DNA of 64,000 nt from Shinella zoogloeoides (GTDB lineage Bacteria > Pseudomonadota > Alphaproteobacteria > Rhizobiales > Rhizobiaceae): the NCBI RefSeq assembly GCF_030733845.1, contig NZ_CP132313.1:496001-560000 (forward strand), given 5' to 3'. Every line of letters starts with the position of its first letter. The stretch's first letter is position 1. Below the pieces are notes generated by a model. The model worked only from the letters and a program-made list of their open reading frames with translations, was not told the origin of the DNA and ran no database searches. This document shows positions 7,871-18,057 of the stretch, piece by piece. The translations under genes and the position numbers were made by a program.

Positions 7871-9874
7871 ATGTTCAAGAAGATCCTCATCGCCAATCGC
7901 GGCGAAATCGCCTGCCGGGTCATCAAGACCGCCCGCAGGCTCGGCATTCCCACCGTCGCCGTCTACTCTGATGCCGACCGCGGCGCGCTGCATGTATCGA
8001 TGGCCGACGAGGCGGTGCATATCGGTCCCGCGCCGTCGTCCCAGTCCTACATTGTCATCGAGAAGATCATCGAGGCCATCCGCAAGACCGGCGCGGACGC
8101 CGTACATCCCGGCTACGGCTTTCTGTCGGAAAACGCCGCCTTCGCCGAGGCGCTGGAAAGGGAAGGCGTCGCCTTCATCGGCCCGCCGGTCGGCGCCATA
8201 CAGGCGATGGGCGACAAGATTACCTCCAAGAAACTCGCCGCCGAAGCGGGCGTCAGCACGGTGCCCGGCCATATGGGCCTGATCGAGGATGCGGACGAGG
8301 CGGTGCGCATTGCTTCCAGCATCGGCTACCCGGTCATGATCAAGGCGTCCGCCGGGGGAGGGGGCAAGGGCATGCGCATTGCCTGGAGCGATGCGGAGGC
8401 ACGCGAGGGCTTCCAGGCCTCCAAGAACGAGGCGAAGAGCTCATTTGGCGACGATCGCATCTTCATTGAAAAATTCGTGACGCAGCCGCGCCATATCGAG
8501 ATCCAGGTGCTCGGCGACCAGCACGGCACCACGCTCTATCTCGGCGAGCGGGAATGCTCCATTCAGCGGCGAAACCAGAAGGTCGTGGAAGAAGCCCCTT
8601 CGCCCTTCCTCGACCCCGAGACCCGCAAGGCCATGGGCGAACAGGCGGTGGCGCTGGCCAAGGCCGTCGGCTACCACTCCGCCGGAACCGTGGAATTCAT
8701 CGTCGACGGCAACCGCAACTTCTACTTCCTCGAGATGAACACCCGCCTGCAGGTGGAGCATCCGGTGACGGAGCTGATCACCGGCATCGACCTCGTGGAG
8801 CAGATGATCCGCGTCGCCGCCGGCGAAAAGCTGTCCTTCGGCCAGAACGACGTCAAGCTGAACGGCTGGGCCATCGAAAGCCGGCTCTATGCCGAAGATC
8901 CCTACCGCAACTTCCTGCCCTCCATCGGCCGCCTCACGCGCTATCGCCCGCCGGCCGAAGGTGCGCAGGCCGACGGCAGCGTGGTGCGCAACGACACCGG
9001 CGTCTTCGAGGGCGGCGAAATCTCGATGTATTACGACCCGATGGTCGCAAAGCTCTGCACCTGGGCCCCGACCCGGCTCGACGCCATCGATGCCATGGCG
9101 ACCGCGCTCGACGATTTCGAGGTGGAGGGCATCGGCCACAACCTGCCGTTCCTTTCCGCCGTCATGGGCAGCGAACGCTTCCGCGCCGGCCGGCTCACCA
9201 CCGCCTTCATCGCCGAGGAGTTCCCCGATGGCTTCCACGGGGTCGCACCGGATGGCGCGGCAGCCCGGCAACTCGCCGCCGTCGCCGCCTTCGTGCAGCA
9301 GGCGGTGCAGGCGCGCGCCGCGCAGATCTCCGGCACGATCGGCAACCACCGCCGCATCGTCGGCACGGAATGGGTCGCGAGCCTTGCCGGCGAGGATCAT
9401 GCACTGACACTGGAAAGCGGCCCAGCCGGCGTTGCCGTTCGCTTTGCCGACGGCGAGGCGTTGCGCATCGCCAGCGACTGGGTGCCCGGCCTCCGCCACG
9501 CCGTCTTCACCGTCGCGGGAAGACGCATGGGCGTGAAGGTGGATCTTGTCGGCCCTGCGATCCGCCTGCGCTGGCGCGGCATCGATGTAACCGCGCATGT
9601 ACGCTCCCCCCGCGGCGCCGCGCTCGCCCGCCTGATGCCGAAGAAGCTGCCGCCCGACACTTCGAAGCTGCTGCTCTGCCCCATGCCGGGGGTCGTCACC
9701 GCGCTTCTCGTTGCGGAAGGTGATATCGTGGAGGCCGGCCAGGCGCTCGCCACCATCGAGGCGATGAAGATGGAAAACATGATGCGGGCGGAGCGCCGTG
9801 CCGTCGTCAAGCGCGTCGCCGTCAAGACCGGGCAGAGCCTTGCCGTGGACGAAACGATCCTGGAGTTCGAATGA
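7871..9874 (+). CDS. pccA: Propionyl-CoA carboxylase, alpha (biotin carboxylase) subunit
   Basis: 667 residues from ATG 7871 ([17 protein letters not shown], the standard start; the frame extends to 7823 without homology). The biotin carboxylase and ATP-grasp domain has [17 protein letters not shown], the glycine-rich [13 protein letters not shown] and [15 protein letters not shown] linker domain follows, then a C-terminal biotinyl domain with EAMKMENMM; the biotinylated Lys is residue 633. It carboxylates biotin using ATP and bicarbonate for PccB. The stop codon overlaps the start of the mutase gene, so translation is coupled. Confidence 0.97.
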   Translation: MFKKILIANRGEIACRVIKTARRLGIPTVAVYSDADRGALHVSMADEAVHIGPAPSSQSYIVIEKIIEAIRKTGADAVHPGYGFLSENAAFAEALEREGVAFIGPPVGAIQAMGDKITSKKLAAEAGVSTVPGHMGLIEDADEAVRIASSIGYPVMIKASAGGGGKGMRIAWSDAEAREGFQASKNEAKSSFGDDRIFIEKFVTQPRHIEIQVLGDQHGTTLYLGERECSIQRRNQKVVEEAPSPFLDPETRKAMGEQAVALAKAVGYHSAGTVEFIVDGNRNFYFLEMNTRLQVEHPVTELITGIDLVEQMIRVAAGEKLSFGQNDVKLNGWAIESRLYAEDPYRNFLPSIGRLTRYRPPAEGAQADGSVVRNDTGVFEGGEISMYYDPMVAKLCTWAPTRLDAIDAMATALDDFEVEGIGHNLPFLSAVMGSERFRAGRLTTAFIAEEFPDGFHGVAPDGAAARQLAAVAAFVQQAVQARAAQISGTIGNHRRIVGTEWVASLAGEDHALTLESGPAGVAVRFADGEALRIASDWVPGLRHAVFTVAGRRMGVKVDLVGPAIRLRWRGIDVTAHVRSPRGAALARLMPKKLPPDTSKLLLCPMPGVVTALLVAEGDIVEAGQALATIEAMKMENMMRAERRAVVKRVAVKTGQSLAVDETILEFE

Positions 9875-12000
9875 TGGCCGACAAGACCCTGAAAGATTGG
9901 GAAGCGCTGGCGGAAAAGGAACTGCGTGCCACGCCGGAGACGCTGACCTGGAATACGCCCGAAGGCATCGCGGTCAAGCCCCTCTATACGGCTGAAGACC
10001 TTGCGGGCGCGGACCATCTCGGCTCGCTGCCCGGCTTCGCCCCCTTCGTGCGCGGCCCGCGCGCCAGCATGTATGCCGGCCGCCCCTGGACGATCCGCCA
10101 ATATGCCGGCTTCTCGACGGCCGAAGCCTCGAACGCCTTCTACCGCAAGGCGCTCGCCGCCGGCCAGCAGGGCGTTTCCGTCGCCTTCGACCTCGCCACC
10201 CACCGCGGCTATGACAGCGACCATCCGCGCGTCGTCGGCGATGTCGGCAAGGCGGGCGTGGCCATCGACAGCGTGGAAGACATGAAGATCCTCTTCGGCA
10301 GCATTCCGCTGGAGAAGGTCTCCGTCTCCATGACCATGAACGGCGCCGTCATTCCCATCCTCGCCAATTTCATCGTCGCCGGCGAGGAGCAGGGCGTGCC
10401 GCGCGGCGCCCTGTCCGGGACCATCCAGAACGACGTCCTCAAGGAATTTATGGTCCGCAATACCTACATCTACCCGCCCGAGCCCTCGATGCGCATCGTT
10501 GCCGATATCATCGACTATACGGCGCGGGAAATGCCGAAGTTCAATTCCATCTCGATCTCCGGCTATCACATGCAGGAGGCCGGCGCGACGCTGGTGCAGG
10601 AACTCGCCTTTACCATCGCCGACGGGCGCGAATATGTGCGCGCCGCCATCGCAAAGGGCCTCGATGTCGACGATTTCGCCGGCCGTCTCTCCTTCTTCTT
10701 CGCCATCGGCATGAATTTCTTCATGGAGGCGGCGAAGCTGCGTGCCGCGCGCCTGCTTTGGGACCGCGTCATGGGCGAGTTCCAGCCGAAGAAGGCGTCC
10801 TCGCGCATGCTGCGCACGCATTGCCAGACGTCGGGCGTCTCGCTGCAGGAGCAGGACCCCTACAACAACATCGTGCGCACCGCCTTCGAGGCGATGTCTG
10901 CCGCCCTCGGCGGCACGCAGTCGCTGCACACCAATTCCTTCGACGAGGCGATCGCGCTGCCGACGGAGTTCTCCGCCCGCATCGCTCGTAATACCCAGCT
11001 CATCCTCCAGCACGAGACGGGCGTGACCAAGGTGGTCGATCCGCTCGCGGGCTCCTACTACGTCGAAAGCCTCACCCATGAGCTCGCCGAAAAGGCCTGG
11101 GCGCTCATCGAGGAGGTCGAGGCGATGGGCGGCATGACGAAGGCCGTCATCGAGGGCCTGCCGAAGCGCCTGATCGAGGAGGCCGCGACCCGCCGGCAAG
11201 CCGCCGTCGACCGCGGCGACGAGGTGATCGTCGGCGTCAATCGCTACCGCCTCGAGGACGAGCAGCCGATCGATATTCTGGATATCGACAACGCCGCCGT
11301 GCGCGCCGCGCAGATCAAGAGGCTGGAAGATATCCGCCACCGGCGCAGTGCGGTGAATGTAGCCGAAACCCTCGACGCTCTCGAAGCGGTCGCCAGGACC
11401 GGCGAAGGCAACCTCCTCGAAGCCGCCGTCGCGGCGGCGCGGGCACGCGCTACCGTCGGCGAGATTTCCGACGCCATGCGCCGCGCCTTCGGCGATCACG
11501 CCGCCGTGCCCGAAGTCGTCGGCGACATCTACGGCCCGGCCTATGGCGACGACCCGGAATACAGGACCCTCTCGAGCCGCATCGCCGGGCGCGCGGCAAA
11601 GCCGAAGATCATGGTGGCCAAGCTCGGCCAGGACGGCCACGACCGCGGCGCCAAAGTCATTGCTTCCGCCTTCGGCGACCTCGGCTTCGACGTTCTGGTC
11701 GGCCCGCTTTTCCAGACGCCGGAGGAAGCCGCCGACCTCGCCGTCGCGCAAAAGGTGCAGGTTGTCGGCATGTCTTCGCTTGCCGCCGGCCACAAGACGC
11801 TGGCCCCGGCACTGATCGCCGCGCTGCGCGAGCGCGGCGCCGAAAACACCGTGGTCGTCGTCGGTGGCGTCATTCCCCGCCAGGACTACGACTTCCTGCT
11901 GGAAAACGGCGTCGCCGCCGTCTTCGGCCCCGGCACGAACGTGTTAGACGCGGCCAATGCCGTGCTCGACCTCGTGGACGGCCGGATCCGCAACCAGTAG
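9871..12000 (+). CDS. scpA: Methylmalonyl-CoA mutase, homodimeric type
   Basis: 709 residues (708 if the second ATG at 9874 is used), the length of the single-subunit enzyme (scpA; bhbA in rhizobia). The N-terminal TIM barrel binds the substrate ([39 protein letters not shown]). The C-terminal B12 domain starts near residue 575 and carries the lower-axial-ligand motif DGHDRGAK, with [16 protein letters not shown] further on. It isomerises (R)-methylmalonyl-CoA to succinyl-CoA using adenosylcobalamin. No epimerase or MeaB/ArgK GTPase gene is nearby; these must be encoded elsewhere. The start overlaps the pccA stop. Confidence 0.97.
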   Translation: MMADKTLKDWEALAEKELRATPETLTWNTPEGIAVKPLYTAEDLAGADHLGSLPGFAPFVRGPRASMYAGRPWTIRQYAGFSTAEASNAFYRKALAAGQQGVSVAFDLATHRGYDSDHPRVVGDVGKAGVAIDSVEDMKILFGSIPLEKVSVSMTMNGAVIPILANFIVAGEEQGVPRGALSGTIQNDVLKEFMVRNTYIYPPEPSMRIVADIIDYTAREMPKFNSISISGYHMQEAGATLVQELAFTIADGREYVRAAIAKGLDVDDFAGRLSFFFAIGMNFFMEAAKLRAARLLWDRVMGEFQPKKASSRMLRTHCQTSGVSLQEQDPYNNIVRTAFEAMSAALGGTQSLHTNSFDEAIALPTEFSARIARNTQLILQHETGVTKVVDPLAGSYYVESLTHELAEKAWALIEEVEAMGGMTKAVIEGLPKRLIEEAATRRQAAVDRGDEVIVGVNRYRLEDEQPIDILDIDNAAVRAAQIKRLEDIRHRRSAVNVAETLDALEAVARTGEGNLLEAAVAAARARATVGEISDAMRRAFGDHAAVPEVVGDIYGPAYGDDPEYRTLSSRIAGRAAKPKIMVAKLGQDGHDRGAKVIASAFGDLGFDVLVGPLFQTPEEAADLAVAQKVQVVGMSSLAAGHKTLAPALIAALRERGAENTVVVVGGVIPRQDYDFLLENGVAAVFGPGTNVLDAANAVLDLVDGRIRNQ

Positions 12001-12010
12001 CAACAGCGCC

Positions 12011-12709
12011 TTACAAATACATGTGCTTGATCGTGTCGTCCGCCAGCATCTGGTCGCGAGACCCTTCCACGGCGATTTGCCCGCGTACCAGCAGATAGCC
12101 GCGGTCTGCGATCGACAGCGCCTTTTCCGCGTTCTGCTCGATCAGCAGCACCGTTCGTCCCTCGGCGTGGATGCGCGCCACCGTCTCGAAGTATTCGTCG
12201 ATCAGCTTCGGCGACAGGCCGAGCGAAGGCTCGTCCATGACCAGCAGTTCAGGATCGCCGATCAGCGCGCGGGCGAGCGCCACCATGGCCTGCTCGCCGC
12301 CCGACATGGTGCGCGCCTGCTGGCCGATGCGCTCCTTCACGCGCGGGAAGAGATCGTAGATCACCTCCAGCCGCGCCTCGAACGGCGTCTTGCAGCCGGA
12401 GGCGTCGTAGCCGAGCTTCAGGTTCTCCCGCACGGTGAGCGAGGGAAACAGTTTTCGTCCTTCCGGCACGAAGCCGACACCGAGCGCGCCGAGATTCTCC
12501 GTGCCGGTTCGCATGACGTCCGCGCCCACCATGCGGACCGCGCCACCATTGAGCGGCAGGAGGCCGGAGAGCGCCTTGAAGGTCGTCGATTTTCCCGCGC
12601 CGTTGGGCCCGAGCAGGCAGACGAGTTCGCCTTTCTTCACGGAAAGCGAGACGCCGCGCAGCATGGAGACCTGCCCGTAGGAGGTGCTGACATTGGCCAG
12701 TTCAAGCAT
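12011..12709 (-). CDS. livF: Branched-chain amino acid ABC transporter ATP-binding protein LivF
   Basis: 232-residue ABC ATPase, LivF size and ending (DTIKHMYL). Walker A GPNGAGKST near residue 37, signature MSGGEQAMVALARAL near 134, Walker B ELLVMDEPSLGLSP and a switch His at EQNAEK-type position. It is the last gene of the minus-strand livHMGF operon and overlaps livG by 8 bp. It ends 10 bp from the stop codon of the convergent mutase gene, with no obvious hairpin between. Together with LivG it powers the LivH/LivM permease. Confidence 0.95.
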   Translation of the reverse strand: MLELANVSTSYGQVSMLRGVSLSVKKGELVCLLGPNGAGKSTTFKALSGLLPLNGGAVRMVGADVMRTGTENLGALGVGFVPEGRKLFPSLTVRENLKLGYDASGCKTPFEARLEVIYDLFPRVKERIGQQARTMSGGEQAMVALARALIGDPELLVMDEPSLGLSPKLIDEYFETVARIHAEGRTVLLIEQNAEKALSIADRGYLLVRGQIAVEGSRDQMLADDTIKHMYL

Positions 12710-13493
12710 CTTCCACCGCCTTCTGCCCGAGATAGGCCTGCTGCACGCGCGGCAGCAGCCGCACGTCGGCGAACTTTCCGTGTGCGATCTTCTTGCCGTA
12801 GTCGATGACGACCACGTCCTGCGGGAGCTCGGCCACCAGCCGCATGTCGTGCTCGATGATCAGGAAGGAGAGGCCGGGATTCTCCGCCATCACGCGGCGG
12901 ATATCCGCCATCAGGTCAGCCGTGTCGCGGTCGTCCATGCCGGACGACGGTTCATCGAGCAGGATGAGTTTCGGCTTCGAGGCGAGCGCGCGGGCGATTT
13001 CCAGCCGTCGCCGGTCGGCCTGCGGCAGAATGCCGGCCGGCTCATAGCGGCGGGCGAAAAGCGCCTCCGACAAGCTCTTGAGGATGCGGCCGGCTTCTTC
13101 GGCGCAGCCGGCAAGCTCGCGGCGGGCGCGGCCGGGGGTGAGAAGCGCGGTCAGGACACCGGTCCTGGTGCGCGCGTGCATGCCGATCATCACGTTGTCG
13201 AGGATCGGCAGGTCCTCGAAGAGCCGCGAGGACTGGAAGGTGCGGGCGATGCCCTTGGCCGCCACCTGATGGGCGGGAAGGCCGGTAATGTCTTCGCCAT
13301 CAAGCGCGACGGTGCCCGCGGACGGCTTGTAGATGCCGGTGATCAGGTTGAAGAGCGTGGATTTTCCCGCGCCGTTCGGCCCGATGACGCAGGTGATATG
13401 CGAGGGCGGCAGGTCCAAATTCACGTCGTCGACGGCGACCAGGCCGCCGAAACGGATGCCGAGGCCACGCAGCGAAAGCAGCGGCTCTGTCAT
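12702..13493 (-). CDS. livG: Branched-chain amino acid ABC transporter ATP-binding protein LivG
   Basis: 263 residues. Walker A GPNGAGKSTLFNLITG near 36-51, the LivG-type long insert between Walker A and signature (FQSSRLFEDLPILDNVMIGMH), then ILPQADRRRLEIARALA and Walker B LILLDEPSSGMDD. Its signature is LPQADRRRLEIA, where most LivG proteins have YGQQRRLEIA-like sequence, so the usual SGG is absent; this is mild divergence within the family. The start overlaps the livM stop codon by 4 bp. Confidence 0.95.
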   Translation of the reverse strand: MTEPLLSLRGLGIRFGGLVAVDDVNLDLPPSHITCVIGPNGAGKSTLFNLITGIYKPSAGTVALDGEDITGLPAHQVAAKGIARTFQSSRLFEDLPILDNVMIGMHARTRTGVLTALLTPGRARRELAGCAEEAGRILKSLSEALFARRYEPAGILPQADRRRLEIARALASKPKLILLDEPSSGMDDRDTADLMADIRRVMAENPGLSFLIIEHDMRLVAELPQDVVVIDYGKKIAHGKFADVRLLPRVQQAYLGQKAVEDA

Positions 13494-14668
13494 GAATGGG
13501 CTCCATAGTGGCGCGGGCGCTGCGGGAAGAGGCCCTTGGGCCTCAGCACCAGGAAGAGGATCACGACGACCGAGACGAAAAGCAGGCGGTAGTCGGAGAA
13601 GATGCGCAGCTTTTCCGGCAGGAGGGTCAGCAGGAAGGCGCCGACGATCACCCCGAACGTGTTGTCCATGCCGCCGACGATGACCATCGTCATGATCGTC
13701 ACCGACACGAGGAAGGTGAAATTGTCCGGCGAGATATAGGAGACGTAGAAGGCGTAGATCGTGCCGGCGAAGGCGGCGAGGAAGGCATCCACGGCGAAGG
13801 CGAGGATCTTGTACCAGGCGACGTTTATGCCCTGGCAGCGCGCCGCGAGCTCGTCGGCGCGGATGGCGTTCCAGGCAAGGCCGATGCGGCTTTCGTGCAG
13901 GCGTTTGGCCGAGAGGATGGCAAGGCCGAGCAGCGAGACGGCAAGGTAGTAGAAGTTCGCCTGCGAGGGCAGGCGGAAGCCGAGAACGACGATCGGCTGC
14001 ATGAAGGAATGCCCGAGGAGGCTGGGCGCGGGAATGCCGACGAGGCCGTTCGGACCGCCGGTCCAGCTCAGATTGTTCAGCATCTGGTGGATGACGATGC
14101 CGAAGGCGATGGTGACGAGCGCGAGGTAGCTGTCACGCGCCCGCATCGACGGGATGCCGAGCAGGAAGCCGAAGGCCGTGGCGACGAGGGCGGCAGCCGG
14201 CAGCGTCGCCCAGAGCGACAGGCCGAAATTGATGGCAAGCAGAGCGGACGTATAGGCGCCGATGCCGTAGGTGGCGCCGGTCGCGAAATTCGGGATGTTG
14301 GCGGAGCCGAGCTGGAAATTCAGCGCCAGCGCCAAGACCGAGTAAAGCAATGCCACGATGACCAGATGCAGCGCATAGGTATTGGCGCCGAGGAAGAACG
14401 GATAGATGAGCACGATCGCGATGCCGAGCACGGTGGCGACCTGACGGGCGGAGCGGAAGGCGGAAACGATCGTCTCCTCGATGGCGGGGCGCACCTGGAT
14501 CAGGGCGAAGGCGCCGCCCATGATCGCGAAAAGGGCGAGCACGAGGGGTGTCGATTCTGCCGTCAGCAGCGCCCAGAGCAGGGCGGCGCCGACGATCTCG
14601 GCAAGGATGACGATCAGCGCGGGCGGCAAGGCGGGGCTGGCCGCCGAAGGGATGGCAGGGGTGGACAT
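13490..14668 (-). CDS. livM: Branched-chain amino acid ABC transporter permease LivM
   Basis: 392 residues with about ten hydrophobic segments. Conserved LivM features are ALNFQLGSANIPNFATGATYGIGAYTS (seen as two adjacent stretches near residues 115-140), SYLALVTIAFGIVIHQMLNNLSWTGGPNGLVGIP and the C-terminal VIVGGMDNTFGVIVGAFLL, in which family members usually have GG.GS..G. It begins 4 bp downstream of livH. It forms the inner-membrane channel with LivH. Confidence 0.95.
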   Translation of the reverse strand: MSTPAIPSAASPALPPALIVILAEIVGAALLWALLTAESTPLVLALFAIMGGAFALIQVRPAIEETIVSAFRSARQVATVLGIAIVLIYPFFLGANTYALHLVIVALLYSVLALALNFQLGSANIPNFATGATYGIGAYTSALLAINFGLSLWATLPAAALVATAFGFLLGIPSMRARDSYLALVTIAFGIVIHQMLNNLSWTGGPNGLVGIPAPSLLGHSFMQPIVVLGFRLPSQANFYYLAVSLLGLAILSAKRLHESRIGLAWNAIRADELAARCQGINVAWYKILAFAVDAFLAAFAGTIYAFYVSYISPDNFTFLVSVTIMTMVIVGGMDNTFGVIVGAFLLTLLPEKLRIFSDYRLLFVSVVVILFLVLRPKGLFPQRPRHYGAHS

Positions 14669-14672
14669 GCGC

Positions 14673-15581
14673 CTAGACCTTTTCGACGACGGGTTTGCCG
14701 AGCAGCCCGGAAGGGCGCACGCAGAGCATCAGGATCACCAGCAGGAAAACGAAGACGAGCCGGTAGGAGGCGCCGTCCGCCATGTTGGCCTGCACGAGGG
14801 CCTCGATGCCGGCAATGGCGAGCGAACCGAGGATCGCCCCGCTCATCGAGCCGAGCCCGCCGATGACGGCCGCGGAAAAGCCGATGAGGCCGAGCTGGAC
14901 GCCGAAATCGAAGCGCACGACGCCGGCATGGCTGGCGAAGAACAGCGCGCCGAGCGCGCCCACCGCCGAGGCGAGGAAGAAGGTGAAGGCGAAGACGCGT
15001 TCGGGAAAGATGCCCATCAGCCGCGCCGTCTCGCGGTCTTCCGCGACGGCCCGGATGCGGGTGCCGATCGGGGTTTTCTGCAACAGCACATACATCAGCA
15101 CGACGACGCAAACCGAGGTGACGATGATGAGGACCGGCTGCAAGGAGAATTGGGCAGCGCCGAGGGACAGGGTGCCCTCGACGATCGCCGGAAACGCTTT
15201 GGGGTTGGACCCTTGCGGATAGATCGCCCGGATCAGCTCCCGCACCACCGTGCCAAGCGCGACGGTCGCCACCAGCGCCATCATGGCCGGCGAGCGGCGG
15301 AAGCGGCGGATCACCAGCCTGTCCGCGCCGATGCCGACAAGGCCGGTGGCAAGGATGGCGAGCACCAGCGCCACCGCCATGGCGCCGGGGCCGCCAAGCG
15401 TGCCGAGCAGCGCCTGGAGCGCCGCCAGCCCCACGAAGGGCGCGACCATGGAGACGTCCCCATGGGAAAAGTGGATCACATTGAGCAGGCCGAAGAGCAG
15501 GCTGAAGCCGATGGCGACCAACGTGTAGATGCTGCCCAGTACCATCCAATTCATGAGGTACTGGACGAGAAGGCTATCCAT
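14673..15581 (-). CDS. livH: Branched-chain amino acid ABC transporter permease LivH
   Basis: 302 residues from ATG 15581 (MDSLLVQYLMNWMVLGSIY), which has an excellent GGGAGAGG upstream; the frame stays open to 15677 but that extension lacks family similarity. Typical LivH content: ALVAIGFSLLFGLLNVIHFSHGDVSM, TPIGTRIRAVAEDRETARLMGI and AAVIGGLGSMSGAILGSLAIAG with about eight membrane helices. First gene of the minus-strand liv operon, facing the binding-protein gene at 15865 across a 283-bp shared regulatory region. Confidence 0.95.
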   Translation of the reverse strand: MDSLLVQYLMNWMVLGSIYTLVAIGFSLLFGLLNVIHFSHGDVSMVAPFVGLAALQALLGTLGGPGAMAVALVLAILATGLVGIGADRLVIRRFRRSPAMMALVATVALGTVVRELIRAIYPQGSNPKAFPAIVEGTLSLGAAQFSLQPVLIIVTSVCVVVLMYVLLQKTPIGTRIRAVAEDRETARLMGIFPERVFAFTFFLASAVGALGALFFASHAGVVRFDFGVQLGLIGFSAAVIGGLGSMSGAILGSLAIAGIEALVQANMADGASYRLVFVFLLVILMLCVRPSGLLGKPVVEKV

Positions 15582-15780
15582 AGCGACCTCTCCCGGTTTG
15601 AAAACTGTTCCCTGTTTTGCGGCGGAGGATGCAAGAACGAAGCCGGGGCGTAAATTGAAAAGACGCAAATCCGGCATAGCTTTTTCCGAAGCACAGGCTC
15701 AGCAAAAACGACTTTAAGGATTTGTCCGCCCGACGCTAAGGTCCCTTCCAAAAGAACGACAACGCGAACGTGCGAAAGAG

Positions 15781-15797
15781 ATTTCGCCAAGCGAAAT
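15781..15797. promoter_or_regulatory. Palindrome in the divergent liv promoter region
   Basis: ATTTCGCCAAGCGAAAT: 7-bp arms around CAA, located between livH and the liv binding-protein gene and directly followed by an AT-rich stretch (TCAATAAATTATATCG, 15798-15813) that could hold a -10 for the plus-strand gene. Symmetry and position suggest a repressor or activator site; the protein is not identified. No other gene lies in 15582-15864. Confidence 0.45.
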
Positions 15798-15864
15798 CAA
15801 TAAATTATATCGGGAACTAAGTCCTGCGCCGTCCGCGCGGGAGCTCATCATGGGAGAGGATTTG

Positions 15865-17001
15865 ATGGCATATTCGACGATTAGCCGCCGCGCGGTACTG
15901 GCGGGGCTCCTGCTTTCCACGCTCGCCTTCGTGGCTCCGGCCCACGCCGACAAGACGAAGGTGAAGCTCGGCTTCCTCGGCCCACTCTCGGGCGGCAATG
16001 CGCAGCAGGGCCTCGGCGCCAAGAACGGCTTCCTGCTCGCCATCGAACAGGCCAATGCGAAGGCCGACGGCGCCTATGAATTCGAGGGCGTGGTGCTGGA
16101 CGACGCGTCCGATCCGCAGACCGGCGTTTCGGCCGCGATGAAGCTCGTCAACGATCCCGAGGTGGCGGCCGCGACGGGCCATTGGAATTCTCCGGTGGCG
16201 CTCGCCACCATGCCGGTCTTCGCCCGCTTCCAGACGCCGCTGGTCGTCTGGGGTGCGATCTCGCCCGCCATCACCCAGCAGAACCTGCCGGAAGTGACCC
16301 GCGTCACGCCGACGCTGCTGACCGAGAACAAGCCGCTGTCCGAATGGGCGGTCAAGACGCTCGGCGCCAAGCGCATCGCGATCGTCGCCGACACGTCCGA
16401 TTTCGGCAAGGCGAATGCCGACGCCGTCAGCGCCTTCGTGCCGGAAGCGGGCGGCGAGATCGTCTCGACCGATCTCCTGCCGGTCGGCTCGACGGATTTC
16501 CGCACCATCCTGACGGCGCTGAAATCGAAGAACATCGACGCGATCTATTTCGGCGGCGTCATCACGGAAGCCGGCATCCTGGCCAAGCAGATGAAGGAAG
16601 TCGGCCTCGACAAGCCGATGCTCGGCACATCGGGCATGTACGATCCGGAATTCATCGCCGTTGCCGGCGATGCCGCGCAGGCCGCCATCGTCTCCTATCC
16701 GGCCGCGGCCGTCACCGACAACCTGAAGAAGCTCGATGCCGACTATGCGGCGCGGGGCTTTGCGGAAGCCGCCAGCCCCTACACGAAATATGCCTTCGAC
16801 GCGACGAACGTGCTGATCCAGGCGATCAATGAGGTCGGCAAGGACGACAAGCCGGCGCTTTCGGCCGCCATCCGCAAGATTAAGCATGAGGGCGCCACCG
16901 GCACGATCACGTTCGACGCCAATGGCCAGACCGAGACGCCGGTCGCCATCGAGTTGAAGACCGTGCGTGACGGCGCCTGGACGGACTACAAGGCGAACTG
17001 A
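15865..17001 (+). CDS. Branched-chain amino acid ABC transporter substrate-binding protein (LivK-like)
   Basis: 378 residues from ATG 15865, which follows GGGAGAGGA; an in-frame ATG at 15850 is less well placed. The N-terminus has a twin-arginine-like signal (SRRAVLAGLL) with a cleavage site after APAHA. The mature protein is a Leu/Ile/Val-binding fold (KLGFLGPLSGGNAQQG, VLDDASDPQTGVSAAMKLV, then IVADTSDFGKANADAV). It delivers substrate to LivHMGF, encoded divergently. Binding specificity (Leu/Ile/Val or another amide or short acid) cannot be read from sequence, but the neighbouring Val/Ile and propionate pathways favour branched-chain amino acids. Confidence 0.92.
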   Translation: MAYSTISRRAVLAGLLLSTLAFVAPAHADKTKVKLGFLGPLSGGNAQQGLGAKNGFLLAIEQANAKADGAYEFEGVVLDDASDPQTGVSAAMKLVNDPEVAAATGHWNSPVALATMPVFARFQTPLVVWGAISPAITQQNLPEVTRVTPTLLTENKPLSEWAVKTLGAKRIAIVADTSDFGKANADAVSAFVPEAGGEIVSTDLLPVGSTDFRTILTALKSKNIDAIYFGGVITEAGILAKQMKEVGLDKPMLGTSGMYDPEFIAVAGDAAQAAIVSYPAAAVTDNLKKLDADYAARGFAEAASPYTKYAFDATNVLIQAINEVGKDDKPALSAAIRKIKHEGATGTITFDANGQTETPVAIELKTVRDGAWTDYKAN

Positions 17002-17018
17002 TCGATATCTGGACCTTG

Positions 17019-17048
17019 AGGCGCCTCCGCTTGCCGGCGGGGGCGCCT
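17019..17048 (+). terminator. Probable terminator after the liv binding-protein gene
   Basis: AGGCGCC (17019-17025) pairs with GGCGCCT (17042-17048), and the stem extends inward through CCGC/GCGG. It lies 18 bp after the stop codon and is followed by TCGTCGTTTCCC, which is only moderately T-rich. Confidence 0.5.
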
Positions 17049-17173
17049 TCGTCGTTTCCCAAGGTAGATCCTGAGTGTCCGCGTGTTCCTCGCGTCAAAA
17101 ACCCGGCCGCTGAACAGCATTGCTCGACAGACCGCCCGGAAAGGAGCACAACCGGACAACGACGAAGGAATCG

Positions 17174-17410
17174 ATGATGGCAACGACACCACGAAGACAC
17201 GCCAACCCCAAGGATGCCGCCGAGGCCCTGTTCAAGCCTGCGAAGAAGGCGGCCGCGCCAGCCGTCGAAAGGCCTCCCATCCCGAACGCCAAGGAGCTGA
17301 TTTCGCTGAAAATCGATAGCGACGTGCTCGCCCATTTTCAGGCGGACGGACCGGGCTGGCAGGACCGGATCAACGATGTTCTGCGGACTGCCATGAAAGA
17401 GGCATCTTGA
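17174..17410 (+). CDS. BrnA-like antitoxin, apparently without a toxin partner
   Basis: 78 residues from ATG 17174 (preceded by GAAGGAA). An Ala/Lys/Pro-rich N-terminus (PKDAAEALFKPAKKAAAP) is followed by the typical BrnA segment LISLKIDSDVLAHFQADGPG then WQDRINDVLRTAM, a ribbon-helix-helix-like fold. BrnA normally neutralises BrnT and is encoded just after brnT; the 172 bp upstream contain only a terminator and leader sequence, and the next gene is unrelated. It may be an orphan antitoxin, a stand-alone regulator or a relic. Confidence 0.7.
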   Translation: MMATTPRRHANPKDAAEALFKPAKKAAAPAVERPPIPNAKELISLKIDSDVLAHFQADGPGWQDRINDVLRTAMKEAS

Positions 17411-17625
17411 TCCTCGCTCGTAGGAAATGGAACCGCGAATAGCAGGCAGACGAGGTCTTCCTCTGGACTTCGGCGGTTCGCGCGCTATCTCGATCTTTCG
17501 ACGGGCCTGAAGCCGTATCCAGGCCTCGCCCTTTTGCATCGCCAACAGCATGAATTGCTGTCGCGCCTGCGTTTCTTCCCTCTTCAATTCATCGAATCTA
17601 ACCGCAAGCAGCGGGAGGAGTTTCC

Positions 17626-18045
17626 ATGACCAATGCCCAATGCGCCTGCGGCGCACTCAGACTGACATTCAGAGAACCGCCGCAATTGACAGCGCTGTGC
17701 CACTGCTTTGCCTGCCAGCGCAGAACCGGTGCGGCATTCAGCGCGAACGCGTTCTACGCGATCGACTGTGTCGAAATATCCGGAACATCAACCGAATTCA
17801 TTCGCACTGCCGATAGCGGCCGTAAGGTCCGGATGCATTTTTGCCCGGCGTGCGGCTCGACCGTCTATTGGAAGGCCGACGCTTCGCCATCCATTGTCGG
17901 GGTAGCGGTGGGTTGCTTCGCTGACCCGGTTTTCGTGCCACCGGCGATGTCGGTATTCGAGCAATCGAAGCACGAGTGGGTGCAGCTGGACGAAACGATG
18001 GAGCATTTCCGAGGTCTTCCGGTCGGCGGCAACGAGACGGGTTAG
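17626..18045 (+). CDS. GFA-family (glutathione-dependent formaldehyde-activating-like) zinc protein
   Basis: 139 residues with a perfect GGGAGGAG upstream. Zinc-ligand cysteines are in order: QCACGALRLTF (C6, C8), LCHCFACQRRTGAAFS (CxxC of the catalytic site) and FCPACGSTVYW. This is the GFA/CENP-V fold, once linked to glutathione-formaldehyde adduct formation; most members have unknown substrates. No formaldehyde gene is near. It sits alone between brnA-like and the c-di-GMP gene; 17411-17625 upstream contains no gene. Confidence 0.9.
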   Translation: MTNAQCACGALRLTFREPPQLTALCHCFACQRRTGAAFSANAFYAIDCVEISGTSTEFIRTADSGRKVRMHFCPACGSTVYWKADASPSIVGVAVGCFADPVFVPPAMSVFEQSKHEWVQLDETMEHFRGLPVGGNETG

Positions 18046-18057
18046 CGGATCGCGCCA

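Noticed and set aside
6013..9598. Long minus-strand frames opposite pccB and pccA (up to 663 residues)
   Set aside because: They mirror highly GC-rich coding sequence, are Arg/His/Gly/Asp-rich and match no family; typical antisense shadows.
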